The notes under the pieces: generated by a model
What the model saw: only the letters and a program-made list of their open reading frames with translations
The model's database searches: none
Told to the model about the DNA's origin: nothing
Shown: positions 25,063 to 38,580 of the stretch, one piece after another
How the letters are laid out: every line of letters begins with the position of its first letter
Numbering within the stretch: the stretch's first letter is position 1
Position numbers and translations under genes: made by a program
Source: Apis mellifera
Taxonomy: Eukaryota; Arthropoda; Insecta; Hymenoptera; Apidae
Assembly (NCBI RefSeq): GCF_003254395.2
Contig: NC_037639.1
Span: 9,166,501 to 9,230,500 of the forward strand
Length of the DNA stretch: 64,000 bases
Direction: 5' to 3'

Positions 25063-27894
25063 GGATGGAAAAATTCGGGGCTCGAAATCGTTGGAATAGC
25101 GAGACCCTATTAAAAGGACACGCGATACACCCGCAGTTACGCAAAAAAAAAAAAATCATGGAAAAATGGGAACGTTCGAAAAAAAGTCAGAAGAATTCCT
25201 TGGGAAACGATCGATATTGTTCCCTTTTTTTTTCTGCCTCATTCGGGTTATTATTCGCGATAATTGGGCCAACGAATGATCTCCGAGTCGTTTCGTGGAG
25301 CTCGTTGCATCGCGGAGCAGATATTGCAACTGTCTCGAAAGAGAGATAGAGCTAGACAAACGGCGTGGCAAGGTGGGTGGTGGAGGATATAAGCTCGTTG
25401 GTCGGAGACGTAATGGGTTCCGTTCCTGCCCTCTGGCTGAGATAATGAGGAGTGATACTGGGATTATTAAGGAGGCCATCAGCACGCGCCGTTGTGCCGC
25501 CGCGTTTCTCTTCGGGCAGAACCGGAATGCGCCATTCCCCCGAAAATCTAAGTTTTCGCCGCTGTGAAATCGAAAACCGGTGGAATATTCCGTGTAACAT
25601 CGGGTGTAACACGATCAAACGTTTCAACTTGTAATCGCGGTTGAATCGGAACGATGAATAGATGGTTTTAGATGGAAAGGATGACTTGGTAAAATTGTGA
25701 TTTGGATCCTTGGAAAAAGATTCGTGGAAGAAACGTGAGATTCTACTTTTCTGAGATATTTTGATATGATAGTCTCGAAATCATCGATATTTAAAAATCA
25801 ATATTTAAAATATTAAGAATAATCTTCTCTTAAAAGTCATTTTAAATATTAATTTCAATGCTCATAAATTTTTACTGTCGATAATGTTTAATCGATTGTT
25901 TAAAAAATTTGTAATTAATATTAAAATAGAACATTCAAGGAATTCACTCTCGAGGAAATATTTGGAAAAACTTTTAAAAAAGCTTTATAACTAACGACTT
26001 TCCGTTACAATAAGCTGGACGTTTATTTATGCAGATGAATCTGAAAGAAACAAGCAGCCCTATTACGTTAATGAAGGAATGTAGAGGCTATATAGCTTTT
26101 TATACTTAAGTAAAAGTGTTGAATTTTTCCGATATGGTTGCAATGTTTCCAACCCCCTTTGCAAAAATATTATTCAATATTAACATCTAACCATGGATTT
26201 CGGAGAAGAAGCCACCCCTATAGAATTTCTTTCTTTTTTTTTTTTTAGCTTGTGGAACAATTTCCTAGGGAGATGGGTTAAAACAGGGTTCTTCCTTAAT
26301 GTTTTTCAACGCAGACGGAAAACAAACGAAGCATTAAATGGAACGCAGACGAAAACTCGGCTGGATTAAAATCGTGAAAAAGGGTAGAGAATTCTTGTGG
26401 CAGTCGTGGAAGAAAACTCGGGGGCCTCTCGTCATTGCATCGAAGCTCGAAAGCGAGACAGATGTTACGTTGTCGATGTTACGTATAATTTCGTCACGGT
26501 TTACACCGGTATTTATCGAGCCATTTGACGAGTTAACGACCATGCTCGACTTCATTCGCTTCCATAAACGGAATCTCATTGTCCGACGATTCTTGTAAAA
26601 TCTTGCGGTGAAGCAACACGATATATAAATATATTTTGGATATATAGAATTACGTGAAACGGAAATATATAGTGGAGGAATGTTCTCGTAAAACTCTCGA
26701 AATTATAATTATTGCCAGTCATAAAATCCGTCAAGTGTGTCACTCCATCCTTTTATATTAATCCTCCCTTTCAACATTCGATTCGAATATCATCGTCCTT
26801 TTTAATTTTATTCCCCTAGAAAGAAATTATATATAAAAATTGTCTCTCTTTTGTCCCCTCCTTTTTTTTCTTCGTGTGACTCGTAATTTATAACGAAGGG
26901 AGATCGAATATCACGAGGCGAATTCGAAAACAAGATGATAAGCGTTCGAGCGGTCAGCAAATATCCCACGCAGGAGTTAAGTAACTGTAAGTGGAAACGA
27001 TTTGTCACTTTTATGAGCGCACTATCGAACTGACTAACAATACCATAGGACGCGCGGCTTCAAGACGACCACTTTTGTGGAAATCGTTTGTCCGGTTCCG
27101 CAAATAAAAAAAAAAAAAGGAAATAAAAAAAAAAGCGCGCACATCCCGGCGGTTTTGACGCGAGGAGAGAGGGGAGAAAAAAAACAAGGATATCGTCGAA
27201 AAATTTATTTCAAAGGGACTCGATATTTCGGATAGCTTTGAGCCCCGATGGATACGGTAACGGGATAAAGTGCTACTCGAAACAATTTTATGGGCTGTAT
27301 TTTTCTCTCTGAATTTATTGTTTATGGTCATATGTCGCGCATATAATCCGTTAACATCACTTCGCAACCATAAAATTTACAAAAACTAGGAAAAAGAGAT
27401 AAAAAAAAAAGAAATCTTCCCCCATAATAACGTGTATAAGAATCTTTATAATATTCGTAAGAATTTTTACATAGAGTGCTCGTTATGAAGAGGGTTCCAT
27501 GCAATCCATTTCTTTGTTCTACGTTTTTCCACAATTATCATCGCTGCGACTAACATCGATCTTTGCATAACTATCCATCAGAATTTCTAAACTATGCAAA
27601 ATTTCTCTCTCTCTCTTTCTGTCCAATTTCATCTCAAACGAATCGATCTTTATCTGATCTTCATATTCGATCGTCTCTCTCCCGTTTATCGTGGGCGAGG
27701 TTCATACGAGGCGCTGCATTAATCCCCGGGAAAGAACGAATTGGGGAAGGAATCGTGGATAGGAAGGGCACGAATCGATCCCGCAGTCTCAGGTACAGCG
27801 TTTTGCGTCCAAAACTACTTTCCTCGAGGCAACAACGTTTCGACGAGGCTGACAAGTGGATCGTTACGGGCGAACAGCCTTTTAATAATTCATG

Positions 27895-27925
27895 GATGGA
27901 AGGAAGGAAGGAAGGAAGGAAGGAA
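27895..27925 (+). repeat. (GGAA)n microsatellite
   Basis: Seven GGAA tetranucleotide units. GGAA is also the core of Ets-factor sites, so such arrays can bind Ets proteins, but no function is implied here. Confidence 0.9.
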
Positions 27926-28350
27926 ACAGAGGGAAGATGGAGGGAGGTTGGCGAAACTAACGAACAAGTTTTCTGATACGTCGAACTTCAATCGCTCGCC
28001 ACTGTGTTTGAACGCTCTTCAAATCCGCTGCGCCCGTGTTTCGCAGGGGACGAGAACTTTCGCGTGTTTATTCACGACGACGACGACGGTCCTCGCGAAG
28101 TCGTCACGTTTTTCCAAAGACATTCTCCCTTTTCATCGTCCCCTCGCCGCGTTTCGTTTCGTCTTGCTTATTTATTTCTCCCCGCACGATGGCAGCAAAC
28201 GTTTCCTCGTCAAAACAATTTTTCGAGAATACGTTTGGCGCGCTCAAAGTCGCGCCTTTTCCTCCCCTCCCGCCCGTACACGAGACAAAAGACGCGGCAA
28301 GACGGCCGTGTTTCTCGCCGAATGGAAATACCGTTACGAGGCTTCCGTGG

Positions 28351-28380
28351 GTATGTGCGTGTATGTGCGTGTATGTGTGC
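28351..28380 (+). repeat. Three-copy 10-bp minisatellite (GTATGTGCGT)
   Basis: Two perfect 10-bp copies and a third with a change at the end, in tandem. It lies in a GC-rich patch (27700-28600) where all three + frames are open for long stretches with no family signature. Confidence 0.85.
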
Positions 28381-28923
28381 GAAATTCGCGAATGCACGCT
28401 GCGTGGTGGTTGCAACCAGAGAAGGGGAGAAGATGGAAGGGTAGACGCGTCGGTTTACTTAGCATTTTGCCTCGCGTCGGAGGGAGGAAAGGGGAGCTAT
28501 TGTTGGGTTGCTATAGTTTTAGACGTCGTACATATAGGAGCTTATCTCGTGTTTATTTTTTTGAAACGTATCGAGCGGGATAATGGAGTTATCGTGTTGA
28601 TTATTTTCGTTTGATCTTTTTTCTTCTTTTTTTTTTTCTTCTTTTTCTTGCGACGATAATTCTTTTCGACGAGTCTAAGAGGCGCAAGAGTTAAGAGGAT
28701 TAAGAGGTTGCACAATCGAGTAAACGTTTGAAAACGTTCGAGGCGGAATTCAGACGCGTAATATTTCGCGTACGCGTTTGTTATCGAAGGGGGGAAATTT
28801 AACTGAAAAGGAATATTTATCTTTGATCCCGCGTTTACAGAAACAATAAAGAATGCAATTAAACGTTATCCCCTTGTCATTTTCCAACCAAGGGAAAACA
28901 CTGTCCCCGGTATCGGTGATGGT

Positions 28924-28926
<3 letters not shown>

Positions 28927-28955
<29 letters not shown>
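28927..28955. repeat. (TA)n microsatellite
   Basis: About 14 uninterrupted AT/TA units. Confidence 0.95.
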
Positions 28956-28960
<5 letters not shown>

Positions 28961-29162
28961 CTGTTGCAAGGTGTCTTTCGCTTTGAACAATTCCTCCTTG
29001 TTTACTTCACGGCGAGTAATTCGCAATTACTGAATGAGAACGCCTCGGCCCCGCCTAGTCGCCCTCTTAAAATGTTTCATCGTTATTAAGAGGTCCCTTG
29101 ATCAAGAAATTCCAACGAGACTTTGCGAAGACAATTTACGAGGGAATATCTCTTGTTCTATG

Positions 29163-29190
29163 ATGATAATAATAATAATAATAATAATAA
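29163..29190 (+). repeat. (AAT)n microsatellite
   Basis: About nine consecutive ATA/AAT units; it encodes an Ile run in an overlapping chance frame. Confidence 0.95.
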
Positions 29191-30297
29191 TCTATCCCCT
29201 CTCCAGAATTGAAGCTTTTGTCAAACACGCGAATTTACTTGAGAATTTACTTTTCTCAATTTTGCGCGCCAAGCATTTACCGCGTTAATAGCTCGTTTTA
29301 TGCATTAGCATAATCGTCGTTCTTTTGCGCAACAAGGCGCAAGGCGCAAAAATATTCGAGCGGTCAGTTATTATAGCTGGCCGCGTTAGCATCCCCTGTG
29401 AATATTTCAAGTGCCTCTTTCCCCCCTCTTTCCGTTGGCGAAGAGAAACGGCGAAGAGAACGCGTCGCGCGAGATCGTTGAATTATTAAAACGATACGAA
29501 AGAAATAGGAATTTCCGCCTTCCTCTCAAATTGATGTTTAATCTCATCATTGATTCACCATCTCCACCTGAGAGAATTCTGCGTAAGAAAGAAAGAGAGA
29601 AAGAGAGAGAGGATTTAACGATTCTCTCTTCGCAATACTTGTAGAATTGAAAACGAGGGAGGATCATCTTCAGGGATCACGTTCAACAAGGAATCAATTA
29701 CGGGAAAAATACAATACATTTTTAGATTCTTAAAAAAATCTTTAAAGCCCTCGAAATTTTTTTATATTCCGTTGAAAGATACGCTTTTTTTTCCAGATAT
29801 TCGAATCATCCAGAAATTAAAAAAAAAAAGGAGAGAGAGAGAGGGGGATGATTTCGTAAAATATCGTTGAATATCGCTAAATATCGGTGAAACGGTAAAT
29901 TAAACAGGCGGGAAAAAGGTGTAATATAACGTGAAACTGGGTGGATATTATTCATGCCATTATTTAACCCGAAAACAGATTTGCAAATACGCGACTCTAC
30001 GTAGCGGTCAATGAATAATTGATGCACTTTAAACGAGCCGGGAACCTGGTCGCGATTTCCCTCCCCCCCCTAAAAACAGCGTATCGGGTTCCTGTTACGC
30101 GGTGCAATCACAGGATGCGGAAGCTCATTATTACCCGATATTTCGACACACCGACGCGCCAGATGAAATGACACTGCGCCATTTTCCCTCCTCCACGGGG
30201 CCGCCGATAATCGGTCGGAATTCGAATACGCTCGACATTCGCGTAATCGTTTTCGACTACCCCTGCAAAACCGGCAGTGTCCCCGAACAAACTCACC

Positions 30298-30319
30298 CTC
30301 TCTCTCTCTCTCTCTCTCT
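30298..30319 (+). repeat. (CT)n microsatellite
   Basis: About 11 uninterrupted CT units. Confidence 0.9.
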
Positions 30320-31294
30320 GGAGCCGATATTTTCCATCCCGCTATTTCGATTTGAATTGATTTGCGGCCGCGGGACAAAAGTCATTTCCGCGGATATTTT
30401 CATATTTTACGTTCCATTCATACGCTCATTGACGCGAAGGATATTTTCAATTTTAAAAAACGGACGGATTTTCAATATAAATACGCGTATTTTTTTACTC
30501 GCAATGGAAGGGCAATATTTGTCGGGAGTAATTTTTTTTATTCCCTTTTTTTTTTATAGATCACGCGACACAGATATTTCCGTGGCTTATTTATCGATCG
30601 TTTGTTGTTATTTAGAACGATCGATTTTTTTTTTTCAATACGCGGTATTGCGTGTAACTTGCTAAGTAAGCGTAATGTACAAACGTTCGTGAAAAATGAT
30701 CGAAGAATATCGATCGAATGTGTTATTGCATTATTTGATTTTTCGAAATAACGATAGAAACCGAAATTTTTCCCGCTCGAAAAAAAAAAAAAGAATATTA
30801 ACATTTCGGCCTACCATACGCGTAACAATTCACTTCAATCCGATTTTAGAAATCCGCATACGTATTTCCCCTCGAATTTTCACGAAATTTTTTTACATCG
30901 TGTACCACGTTTCTTATTCCCCAAACAAACGGAAAGAAAAAATTCTTTCACGCTTCTTCAACCACTCGTTATCGTTCCTCCAAACTCGAGGAAGCTCGAA
31001 ACGAAGGAAGACATCCTCGAATTCTCGAAAGCACGGGTCGAAACATAATGAAACCTCCTTCCATCTATCGTCGTTAAAATCGGTATTAAAAAAAAAAAGA
31101 AAAATAATAACCCCCCTTCGTTCCAAGGATCGAAATCTCGAGTTCAGGGATAATAGGGAATCCGGGCTAGGCGAAAGCCGCGTTATTAAGGAAGCGAGTT
31201 TCCACGCGGGAACTATTTCCAAGAGAGCTGGCAAGAATGCTCTTGGTTTGTCTTCCTCTCTCCCTCTCTCCCCCCGTTTCCAGGCTACCGAGTT

Positions 31295-31314
31295 CCGATC
31301 GATCGATCGATCGG
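31295..31314. repeat. (GATC)n tract forming a perfect 20-bp palindrome
   Basis: Four GATC units flanked by CC and GG make a perfect self-complementary 20-mer. Confidence 0.9.
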
Positions 31315-31634
31315 ATCGGCGAAAGAAACCGGCGAAATGGAGGAATCATTAAAGTCGAATTCCGGAGGAATTCGTCTCGAGGAAGTAGAGAGGATTCCAC
31401 GGGTGACGACGGTTCGAGATTCGGAGCATATTTAAAGGGGGAGAGGGGGAGCGCCGTTGGCCGGCAATTGCCGTCAACTTTGAAGTCTCGGGCATCCGGC
31501 TTCCGGTCGGACGTCCGTGCTCGACTTATCGCCCCCTTCCTTTTCTCCAACCCCTATGAAAATCGTCCAACTTATCGGGATCGATAATTCATTTTCGGAT
31601 TGAAATTTTCTTACTTCTCCCGAGAGGAGGAGGA

Positions 31635-31662
31635 GGGAAGGGGAAGGGGAAGGGGAAATGGG
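31635..31662 (+). other. G-quadruplex-type tract (GGGAA/GGGGAA repeats)
   Basis: Five G-runs of three or four: 31635-31637, 31640-31643, 31646-31649, 31652-31655 and 31660-31662. Loops are two bases, except four before the last run. This is a canonical intramolecular quadruplex pattern on the + strand. Confidence 0.6.
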
Positions 31663-32555
31663 ATTTATGGGGAAATCGTCGAGACTGGAAATGGAATGGC
31701 CTCCACGGAGGCCGTATTCCAAGGATACACGTGGATGGTATTATTTCTCGATATAAGTAGTCGTATTAATTTCACTGGCAGATTCGAGATGAAAGGTTAT
31801 TTCTCATCGTCATTTCGTTCGGATTATGCGACATCGAGATATGTTCGATTCATTCGTGCTACTTCTTTTTTTTTCTTTTTCTTTTCAATTGATGGGCAGA
31901 CTATTGTAAAAGAAAGAAAGAGTGAAATATCGAGATCGGTACGAACAACCAATAAATTACCAGTAAATTCAAACAGACGTGGAAGCTGGATGTTAATCGC
32001 GAGACCGTCTTGGACAATTTGAGATGGCCGCAGGGACGTCTGTCTCCTTAATCTTTACAAATGATGTACCGTACATGGACCGCTAACTCCGCCCGTTCCC
32101 CCGCATCCATCAAAATCACGCAAACCCGGGATCCATTTCTCGTTTCCCCGCGGAATACCTGGCTGCCTCTCTCCTCCACCCGTTTCGCCCGTTTCGTGTG
32201 CGTATATATCAACTAAGATTATTCCTCTCGGTGTTCCCCATTATTACATTCCTCGGGCCGAAATTTTCAACCACTCCCGTCCCCTTCCCTTCGTAACACG
32301 TTCGTTCCATCACGTTTCTATCCTACTCCCTTTCCTGGCCACGAGGGGCCAAGGTTATCCTCTAACGTTTCTCAAGGGACCGGCTCTCAACGAAGGAAAC
32401 CAGAGGCCAATTTCAATTCTCGAATGAAGCATTCTTACATTACGTTGCAACGTTTAATATTCGAAAAGATCGTAGACTTCGACTTCAATCGAGACCCAAT
32501 TTTGACTCGAACGATGACTCACTTTCTCGATAGATGGAAGAGAAGCGAATCAACC

Positions 32556-32580
32556 GAAGAAGAAGAAGAAGAAGAAGAAG
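32556..32580 (+). repeat. (GAA)n microsatellite
   Basis: Eight consecutive GAA units; it encodes a Glu run in one frame and an Arg run in another. Confidence 0.9.
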
Positions 32581-34019
32581 AGGTTCGAATTCCTGCCGCG
32601 TTCCAGCACGCGTTGTAAGTTTGCAATTCCGCGCAAATATGGGCAACCCCGTCAGCCTAGCCGGAGGCGTCAGCAACTGTGGGGTTTCAACCGAGCCTCG
32701 TTTCAAGGATATCTGGTATGCACCATAGCGAACGGACATAATGCAGGTTCGGTCCGCACATAATGGCAATAGTTGGCTCCGATCCCACAGGCCCATCCCA
32801 CTTTCGCAACCGCGTTACCTCTCCTATCCGCCGACGTCGCCGCCATCTCTATCTGCCTTTCCTCGTTGCCTCCTCCTCGAGTCTCTGCCCTTCACCCCGA
32901 TCCTGCAACGACGCGACACGAGGACCGCAACCAGCCATCTCTCTCTCGCTTTCTAACGAAATTCCCGGATCCGATCGATCCGGTTTGCCGGTGGATTCTG
33001 TATCGAGTAATACGAATACGAAGCAGCAGGATAAATCTCTGTTGCTTCTCTTCCCCGCGAAATCGATGGAACGGTGACGCGAACGAGATCGGCCGAACAC
33101 GATTCGGCATACTTCCAAATCAGGATGAATTTCCGGGTATAACATCCGCTGGAAAAGTTTTTTGGTCAGGTTGGATTGGAAATGGGTTAGGTCGGAGCGA
33201 GAGCGTGGAATTGAATTGACAATGAGAACGGTGAGATGGGCGAGGAGCCTCTTTTTTTTTTAGCCTCGTCGTGGAGCGAGTGGATTTTTGATTAATTTGT
33301 TTGGTAAAGTTGTACAGGAATTTAATATCGGTCGATGGTTGGACGGAATTGGAAGATGTTCGATATCGAGATATTTCGGGGATTGGTTGATTTATTGTCC
33401 CTCCGTTTGAATTTTCATTATTTTTCATTTTAAATATACGCGTGATATTGGATTCGTTTAACTGGTTAAGAAAGATCGTGTTTACTTTATATCCCGTGGA
33501 TTGGACGGGATTTCGGTGAATTTCGGTGTGGTGACCGAAGATGAATTGTACGCTTCGAAAGATTACTCCGCGATCGTGGAGGAACGAGATATATCAGAAT
33601 TATTTTGACCAGATTCACTATATGGATTTATTCTACGGGATTATATTGGCCAATGTTCTGATGCAAATATTTTACAGGAATCAAGAGCTTTTTTTCTATG
33701 CGAATATTCGAAAAGCTAGTTCTAAGCAAGAGTTGAAAATATTTTGTCTGTTAATTATAAAAAAAAATTTCTCGATCCAATATCTCCAATTTATATTTTC
33801 GTAAAAATATACTTAATCGTATTAAGATATTCCCTAATCAAGATTCTATTTCCTCTTTATCCCTAAAAATAATTATACGCTGAAAATGAATCCAAGAGTT
33901 GATTAACAACACCTTTGAGAACGATGTTACGATCGAAGATCCGAAAGATATCAATTTATATTTATCAAACAGCTATCTATCAATATTTATATTCCCAGCC
34001 TCGCTTTTAACGCTTTTAA

Positions 34020-34180
34020 AACTCTATTTAATCTCGACGAATGGCCGTTGGTAGCGGTAAAGCGCATTAAACAATCGTAAAGTTTGCCGTTCTGTTTCCA
34101 CCGTAATTAATCGTGATAATCCAAGGAGCGTAAAATGCAAACTGAACGAGAAACTAATTAGAGTCCGGCGGGACAACAAT
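34020..34180. promoter_or_regulatory. Candidate conserved non-coding patch
   Basis: Balanced composition with homeodomain-like TAATTAATCG and CTAATTAG words and an octamer-like ATGCAAAC, standing out from AT-rich flanks. No coding frame or repeat explains it. Purely compositional evidence. Confidence 0.2.
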
Positions 34181-37100
34181 TTTTACCGAGTTGGATACGA
34201 TTTCACGGGCGACCGAGTGAAAACACGAAACGAAGTTACGTTATACACGGAAAATAATATAACGGTAAATCCCGTCGCATCGACGAAGCCTCGAAAAATA
34301 ACATTGGGGAGGAAGGAGGGGGCAGGAGGGCTTTATGAATAAAATATCCAGCCGCGAAAATTTTTCCACGGGGAAAAGGGGGAGGGGAAAAATGTTGGCG
34401 AACTTCGTTAACTTATCGTCCGTCCCCTTCTCGTCGTCGCCATGGAGGGTTGCTACTCTCGGTTTTTTCCTTTTTTTTTTTTTCGAAAGGATCATCGTTA
34501 GCACGGAGTCAAATGGGAACAGAGCGAGATACATTGTAATTTAGGGAAGTACCGTTTCACCGAATAAGGGGGATGGTAGATTTAAGTCTGGAATGGGAGA
34601 TTGGGCTCGCAATCGCGTCCTCTTCACCTGTCACCCCTTTCCTGTGAAATTTAACACTGGTGGAAGCTTAGAATGGTTCGAAAGTTCGCGCGTGTCTTCG
34701 AATAGCAATTTGCTACCGTCTACCGAATAATTGAAATTCTTATCAAGGGGTTACATTATGATTCTGCATTTTCGTACACAACGCACGAAATTAAATTTCT
34801 TCTTCTCGTTATATAAATATTTTAATTTAAATGTTTTACGTTTCGGAGAGAAATGACTTATCGTGCTAAAAAGAAAAATTATTTGATATCAAATAATTCT
34901 CGTTTTTTGGTGAACAAATATATTGACAAAAATTATGAAACAAACTGCAAATTTATTTTTCATCCTCGAATGAATAGATTGAAACTAAAAGATAACAGTT
35001 CATATATCATTAATAAGTAATAATTGAAAAAGAAATCATTTTAGAATAGAAATCACGCAAAAGGCAATGAACTTGTTAAACCTATCCAAATTGTCTCCCT
35101 CAAAAAAAGACGAATAATTCAATTCTCTCATCATTCCACAATTAAATCCTCATCAAGATAATAAAATAAAAACGTTCTACCTAAATTATCCGAAGAATCT
35201 CGAATCAACTTTGCAAATTTAAACCCACCCTTGGCCATCGATCGCCATCGATCCACGCGTCGTTCCAACTGATTTACTTGCTTAGCGATTCATAGGCGAA
35301 CCCAACATTGGGTTGATTGATATATGCGAGTATTGCAAGCCCCGTTTCCAACCAAGGGCGCGAATTTTTGCCCCAAGTGCATTAGATTTATTTCAAGTCT
35401 GACCGCACCATTCTTCATGAAAATCGGCAACGCTCGTGAATGCAGGTCGAAAACAATCGAACGAATGCACGATCCTTCTCGTCAATGTCTTTTACAGATT
35501 CTTTATCGGTTTTAATGGCCAATTTTCGCATGCATCTCGTCGCTGTTACACGCACGAGGATTTGTTCGATCCCGATTCCTCGATTTGCTCTCGTTCCCGA
35601 ATAATTTTTGGAGAGATTTAAAGGTTTTTAGAGGAGGAGGAGGAGAAAATGGGGAGATTTGAAGATCTCATAAAGATGTATTTTCGTCATATAAGTATGA
35701 ATCCAATTTTATACCAGCCATCATATTATGATGACAATTTTTAATCTTTCGTTTGTTAAAACTTTAATTATTGTCGAACGTTGAAACATTTCCGAGGATA
35801 ACCGCGGTTGAGGAAGAAGCGATTTTCGAAAACGTGTCGTCGTTTACGACGTCGACGTCACGCGAATCGATCGAGATGTTTTCCACTTTCCTTGGAAAGT
35901 GCCGATCGCAGCGTTCCACTAAACGTACAAACCCGTTATCGAAGCTATTTTCACAAATATTTATCGCTGGCTGAACCTGAGGGGGGGATCGATACATCGA
36001 TCCCTTCGCCGATATGACAGCGGATACTGCGAATACGGCGTATTTGAAAAACGTCACGTATAACATTCGTTCTAACGGGACAATTTCAATCGGGACGATG
36101 AAGCATCATTGGATGGTAATAACGCGAGTGGGGGGAGGGGAATAGAGCGGAAAGACGCGAAGTGTGAAATTCAGGTGAAGGATGAAAATCGTTGAAAAAC
36201 GTATCGATAATATCGGAAGAGAAAGGAGTGCGATTGTAGTGGAAATTAAAATTTATAAAAAATAAAAGAGAAAGAGAGAAGAGATTTAGATTTATGATAA
36301 GTAGAATTGCTAGATGAATCTTTGAGGCGAGATTTCATACTTGTGTCATAATATATTTAATTAAGGATAATTAAATTTAATTAAATAGATATCCCAGTTA
36401 AACTGATTGTTTGCCTCTAAGTGAAAGAAAAATTTAATAAAAATGTTGCTCGTTCATTTGTAATGAAGGGGAATGAAGAAGAATATATGATACGTTTATT
36501 CAAGAAAAAAAAAGAAGAAAAAGATACCACAGATCTCTTTCTTTTCTCTCTTTATTCTCAATCTTTCTATCTCCTTTTCTAAATAATACGTATCTATCCA
36601 ACGTGGACGTACGTAGATATTGAAAAATTCTGATAAGCCGCGCGCGTTCGATTGTTTGATTGAAAAACAATTTCACCGCAATGTATTTTCTAGCAGAAAT
36701 TTTTCCCGAGGCGAGCTCGCGTGTAACGTCATGTTTACAATATTATAACGCCTGCTAAACTGTCCATCCTTTACAGCGCTCGTGTTTCTCGATATTTTAA
36801 AATTTTATCAATTAAAAAAAAAAGAGAAAAAGAAAAAGACAAAGAATCCATCATTATAACAAAAGGACAAACATCGTCACTTATTACGATATTACCAAGA
36901 TTCATAACAGATCCATCATTATCATTCTAAATTAAAAAGTGGAAAAAATATTCACTCGAATATTTCGAAATATCAACGATTCATCGGGGATGACAAAAAT
37001 GGAAGGAAACTTGAAGATTACACGGTTCAACGACGTCTACGAAATACCAACGAATGGAAGGTAGCTCGTAAAAATGTGCATTTCCAAATTGGCCGTGTGT

Positions 37101-38150
37101 ATATGGCGAGCACAATGAACATCTCCTTGGAATCCTTGGACTCGTCAGACTCTATTCTCACGATGGGAATCGTTGATGCCCGGTTTACCTCTTCTTCACG
37201 GGGATAAATTCAGAGGGATGGCTGCTCGTATCGACGATCCACGTTCCAGTGACAAAGCCCGGCTCGCTTTATTTATAAGTATCTCGAAACGATTCGTAGA
37301 CGTTTAATATCGCACGATGGAATTTCTCGTCGATCCCGGTTCTCTTCACTTTTCCCTCAACCTGCCTGTGCTTCTTTCTCTTAGGAATCTTATCGTGACA
37401 CCACCCGCTTTCGACCACCTTTCCAGAGGATCGTGGAAGATTATTGTCCCATCAGATCATGGATCTGGTAATCTCGAGAGGTTATTTCTTTTTTTTTTCC
37501 TTTTTTTCGCTGCACGGTTCGCTTGCCCTCACGCTCAGAGATTGCGAGAACGATTGGAAAAATATTTGTCTTTTTATTGGCGATGCTTCTATGCTCTTCA
37601 ACCGGCGCTTCGTTAACCTGTTTCGTTTAATTGCACTGCCGCCGGTATGAATTTTAATGGCTCTACCGTTGTTGTATTTCCAATTCGAAGCAGTTGGTAA
37701 ATTGATTTCATTGCCAATTTCTCATAGATCGTGTTTTATTATTTTTTTATTATTATTTTTTCCTTTTTTTTTTTTTTTTTGGAGCTTTTGTTGGACCTAT
37801 TAGAAAGAGGATTTTTATATTTGGAGAGAGAGTTCAAAAGCCAATCGGTTGAACAATTCTCTGAAAACACTTTCGAACTTTCGATTCCAAAAAAAAAACT
37901 AATCGTGCCATTGCTGAACTATCGGAATGATTACTTGATTGTTTCCTCCGATCGAAAGTTTAAATAATAAAGTTAAAATTCTCGAATCATCTTCTGCTCC
38001 AGCAAGTTTTCCTTTCCTAACGAACGACAAAGACAATTTGTTTCTTCAAATCTCGAGGAATCGAACGGAGGAAAAAAATATGAGTAAATTTCGACATCTC
38101 GCGAAAGATGCGATCGTCGAAAACGATCCCGTCATTTCCCAGATTTAATA
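34181..38150 (+). other. Non-coding stretch 5' of exon A
   Basis: AT-rich intron-like DNA with A/T homopolymers (for example 37768-37780) and many short chance frames. No exon was recognised. Confidence 0.55.
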
Positions 38151-38189
38151 CCGTGATTTTAACGTTGAACTTTGTAATCTAGTTTCAAC

Positions 38190-38580
38190 GGTAAGCCGTG
38201 TCCCAAGTAAAAGATTTCTGCGGAGATTACGGTGGGGGAGGATCGAAATCGGATTTCTGGTCCCACCGATGTTCGGCATTGAGCCAAAGCCGATTATGAT
38301 AACTTGTCCGTGTCATCTTGGACAGTTATAAGGGTACCCCGCCTCTGCAATAGTTGTTTCTCGCGACTAATGGCGATAATTGGCGCGGGTCGTGCGCCTC
38401 GAGGCGATTAATCAAAAGTGCTGTGACTTCGATATTGAAAGCTCGTTTGTCCACCTCTCGTTACCAATCGATGACACGATTTTAATTACGACGGCACGCG
38501 GCTCCGAGATGGAACAGAGTGATGCTTAACGGAGAGAATTGTCCCCCGTGATCGTGATTTATTACAAAGTTTCCTCAGTT
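38190..38580. promoter_or_regulatory. Candidate conserved non-coding patch with hairpin
   Basis: A run of about 390 bases with balanced composition, no open frame of note and no simple repeats. It contains a 10-bp stem with one bulge: ATAACTTGTCC at 38299-38309 pairs with GGACAGTTAT at 38320-38329, with a 10-nt loop. An enhancer is possible; the single short stem is weak evidence for a structured RNA. Confidence 0.25.

Larger units (their letters stand above)
20945..27890 (+). other. Non-coding stretch 5' of exon A
   Basis: No exon was recognised. A GA microsatellite lies at 22434-22461, poly-T at about 23517-23532 and a TA run at 25040-25062. The segment 26338-26598 is open on both strands for about 80 codons but matches no family I know. 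The rest is AT-rich intron-like DNA. Confidence 0.55.
28381..34000 (+). other. Non-coding stretch 5' of exon A
   Basis: Nothing coding is supported. It contains TA (28927-28955), AAT (29163-29190), CT (30298-30319), GATC (31295-31314) and GAA (32556-32580) runs and a G-quadruplex motif (31635-31662). A donor-like GTAAGT at 32615 ends an open frame dominated by the GAA-encoded Glu run; its phase does not fit exon A. Confidence 0.55.

Noticed and set aside
26338..26598. Segment open on both strands for about 80 codons
   Set aside because: No domain, no splice sites, and double-stranded openness is expected occasionally by chance in a window of this length.
27563..28614. Cluster of frames of 137, 280, 146 and 192 codons on +
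   Set aside because: All three + frames and part of the minus strand are open through the same GC-rich patch, with GGAA and GTATGTGCGT repeats inside. This is low stop density, not a gene.
30696..31352. 218-codon + frame
   Set aside because: Lys/Arg/Ser-rich composition from A-runs and purine tracts, an overlapping open minus frame, and no motif.
32773..33219. 148-codon + frame and overlapping frames
   Set aside because: Three + frames and two minus frames overlap; typical of a GC-rich non-coding patch.
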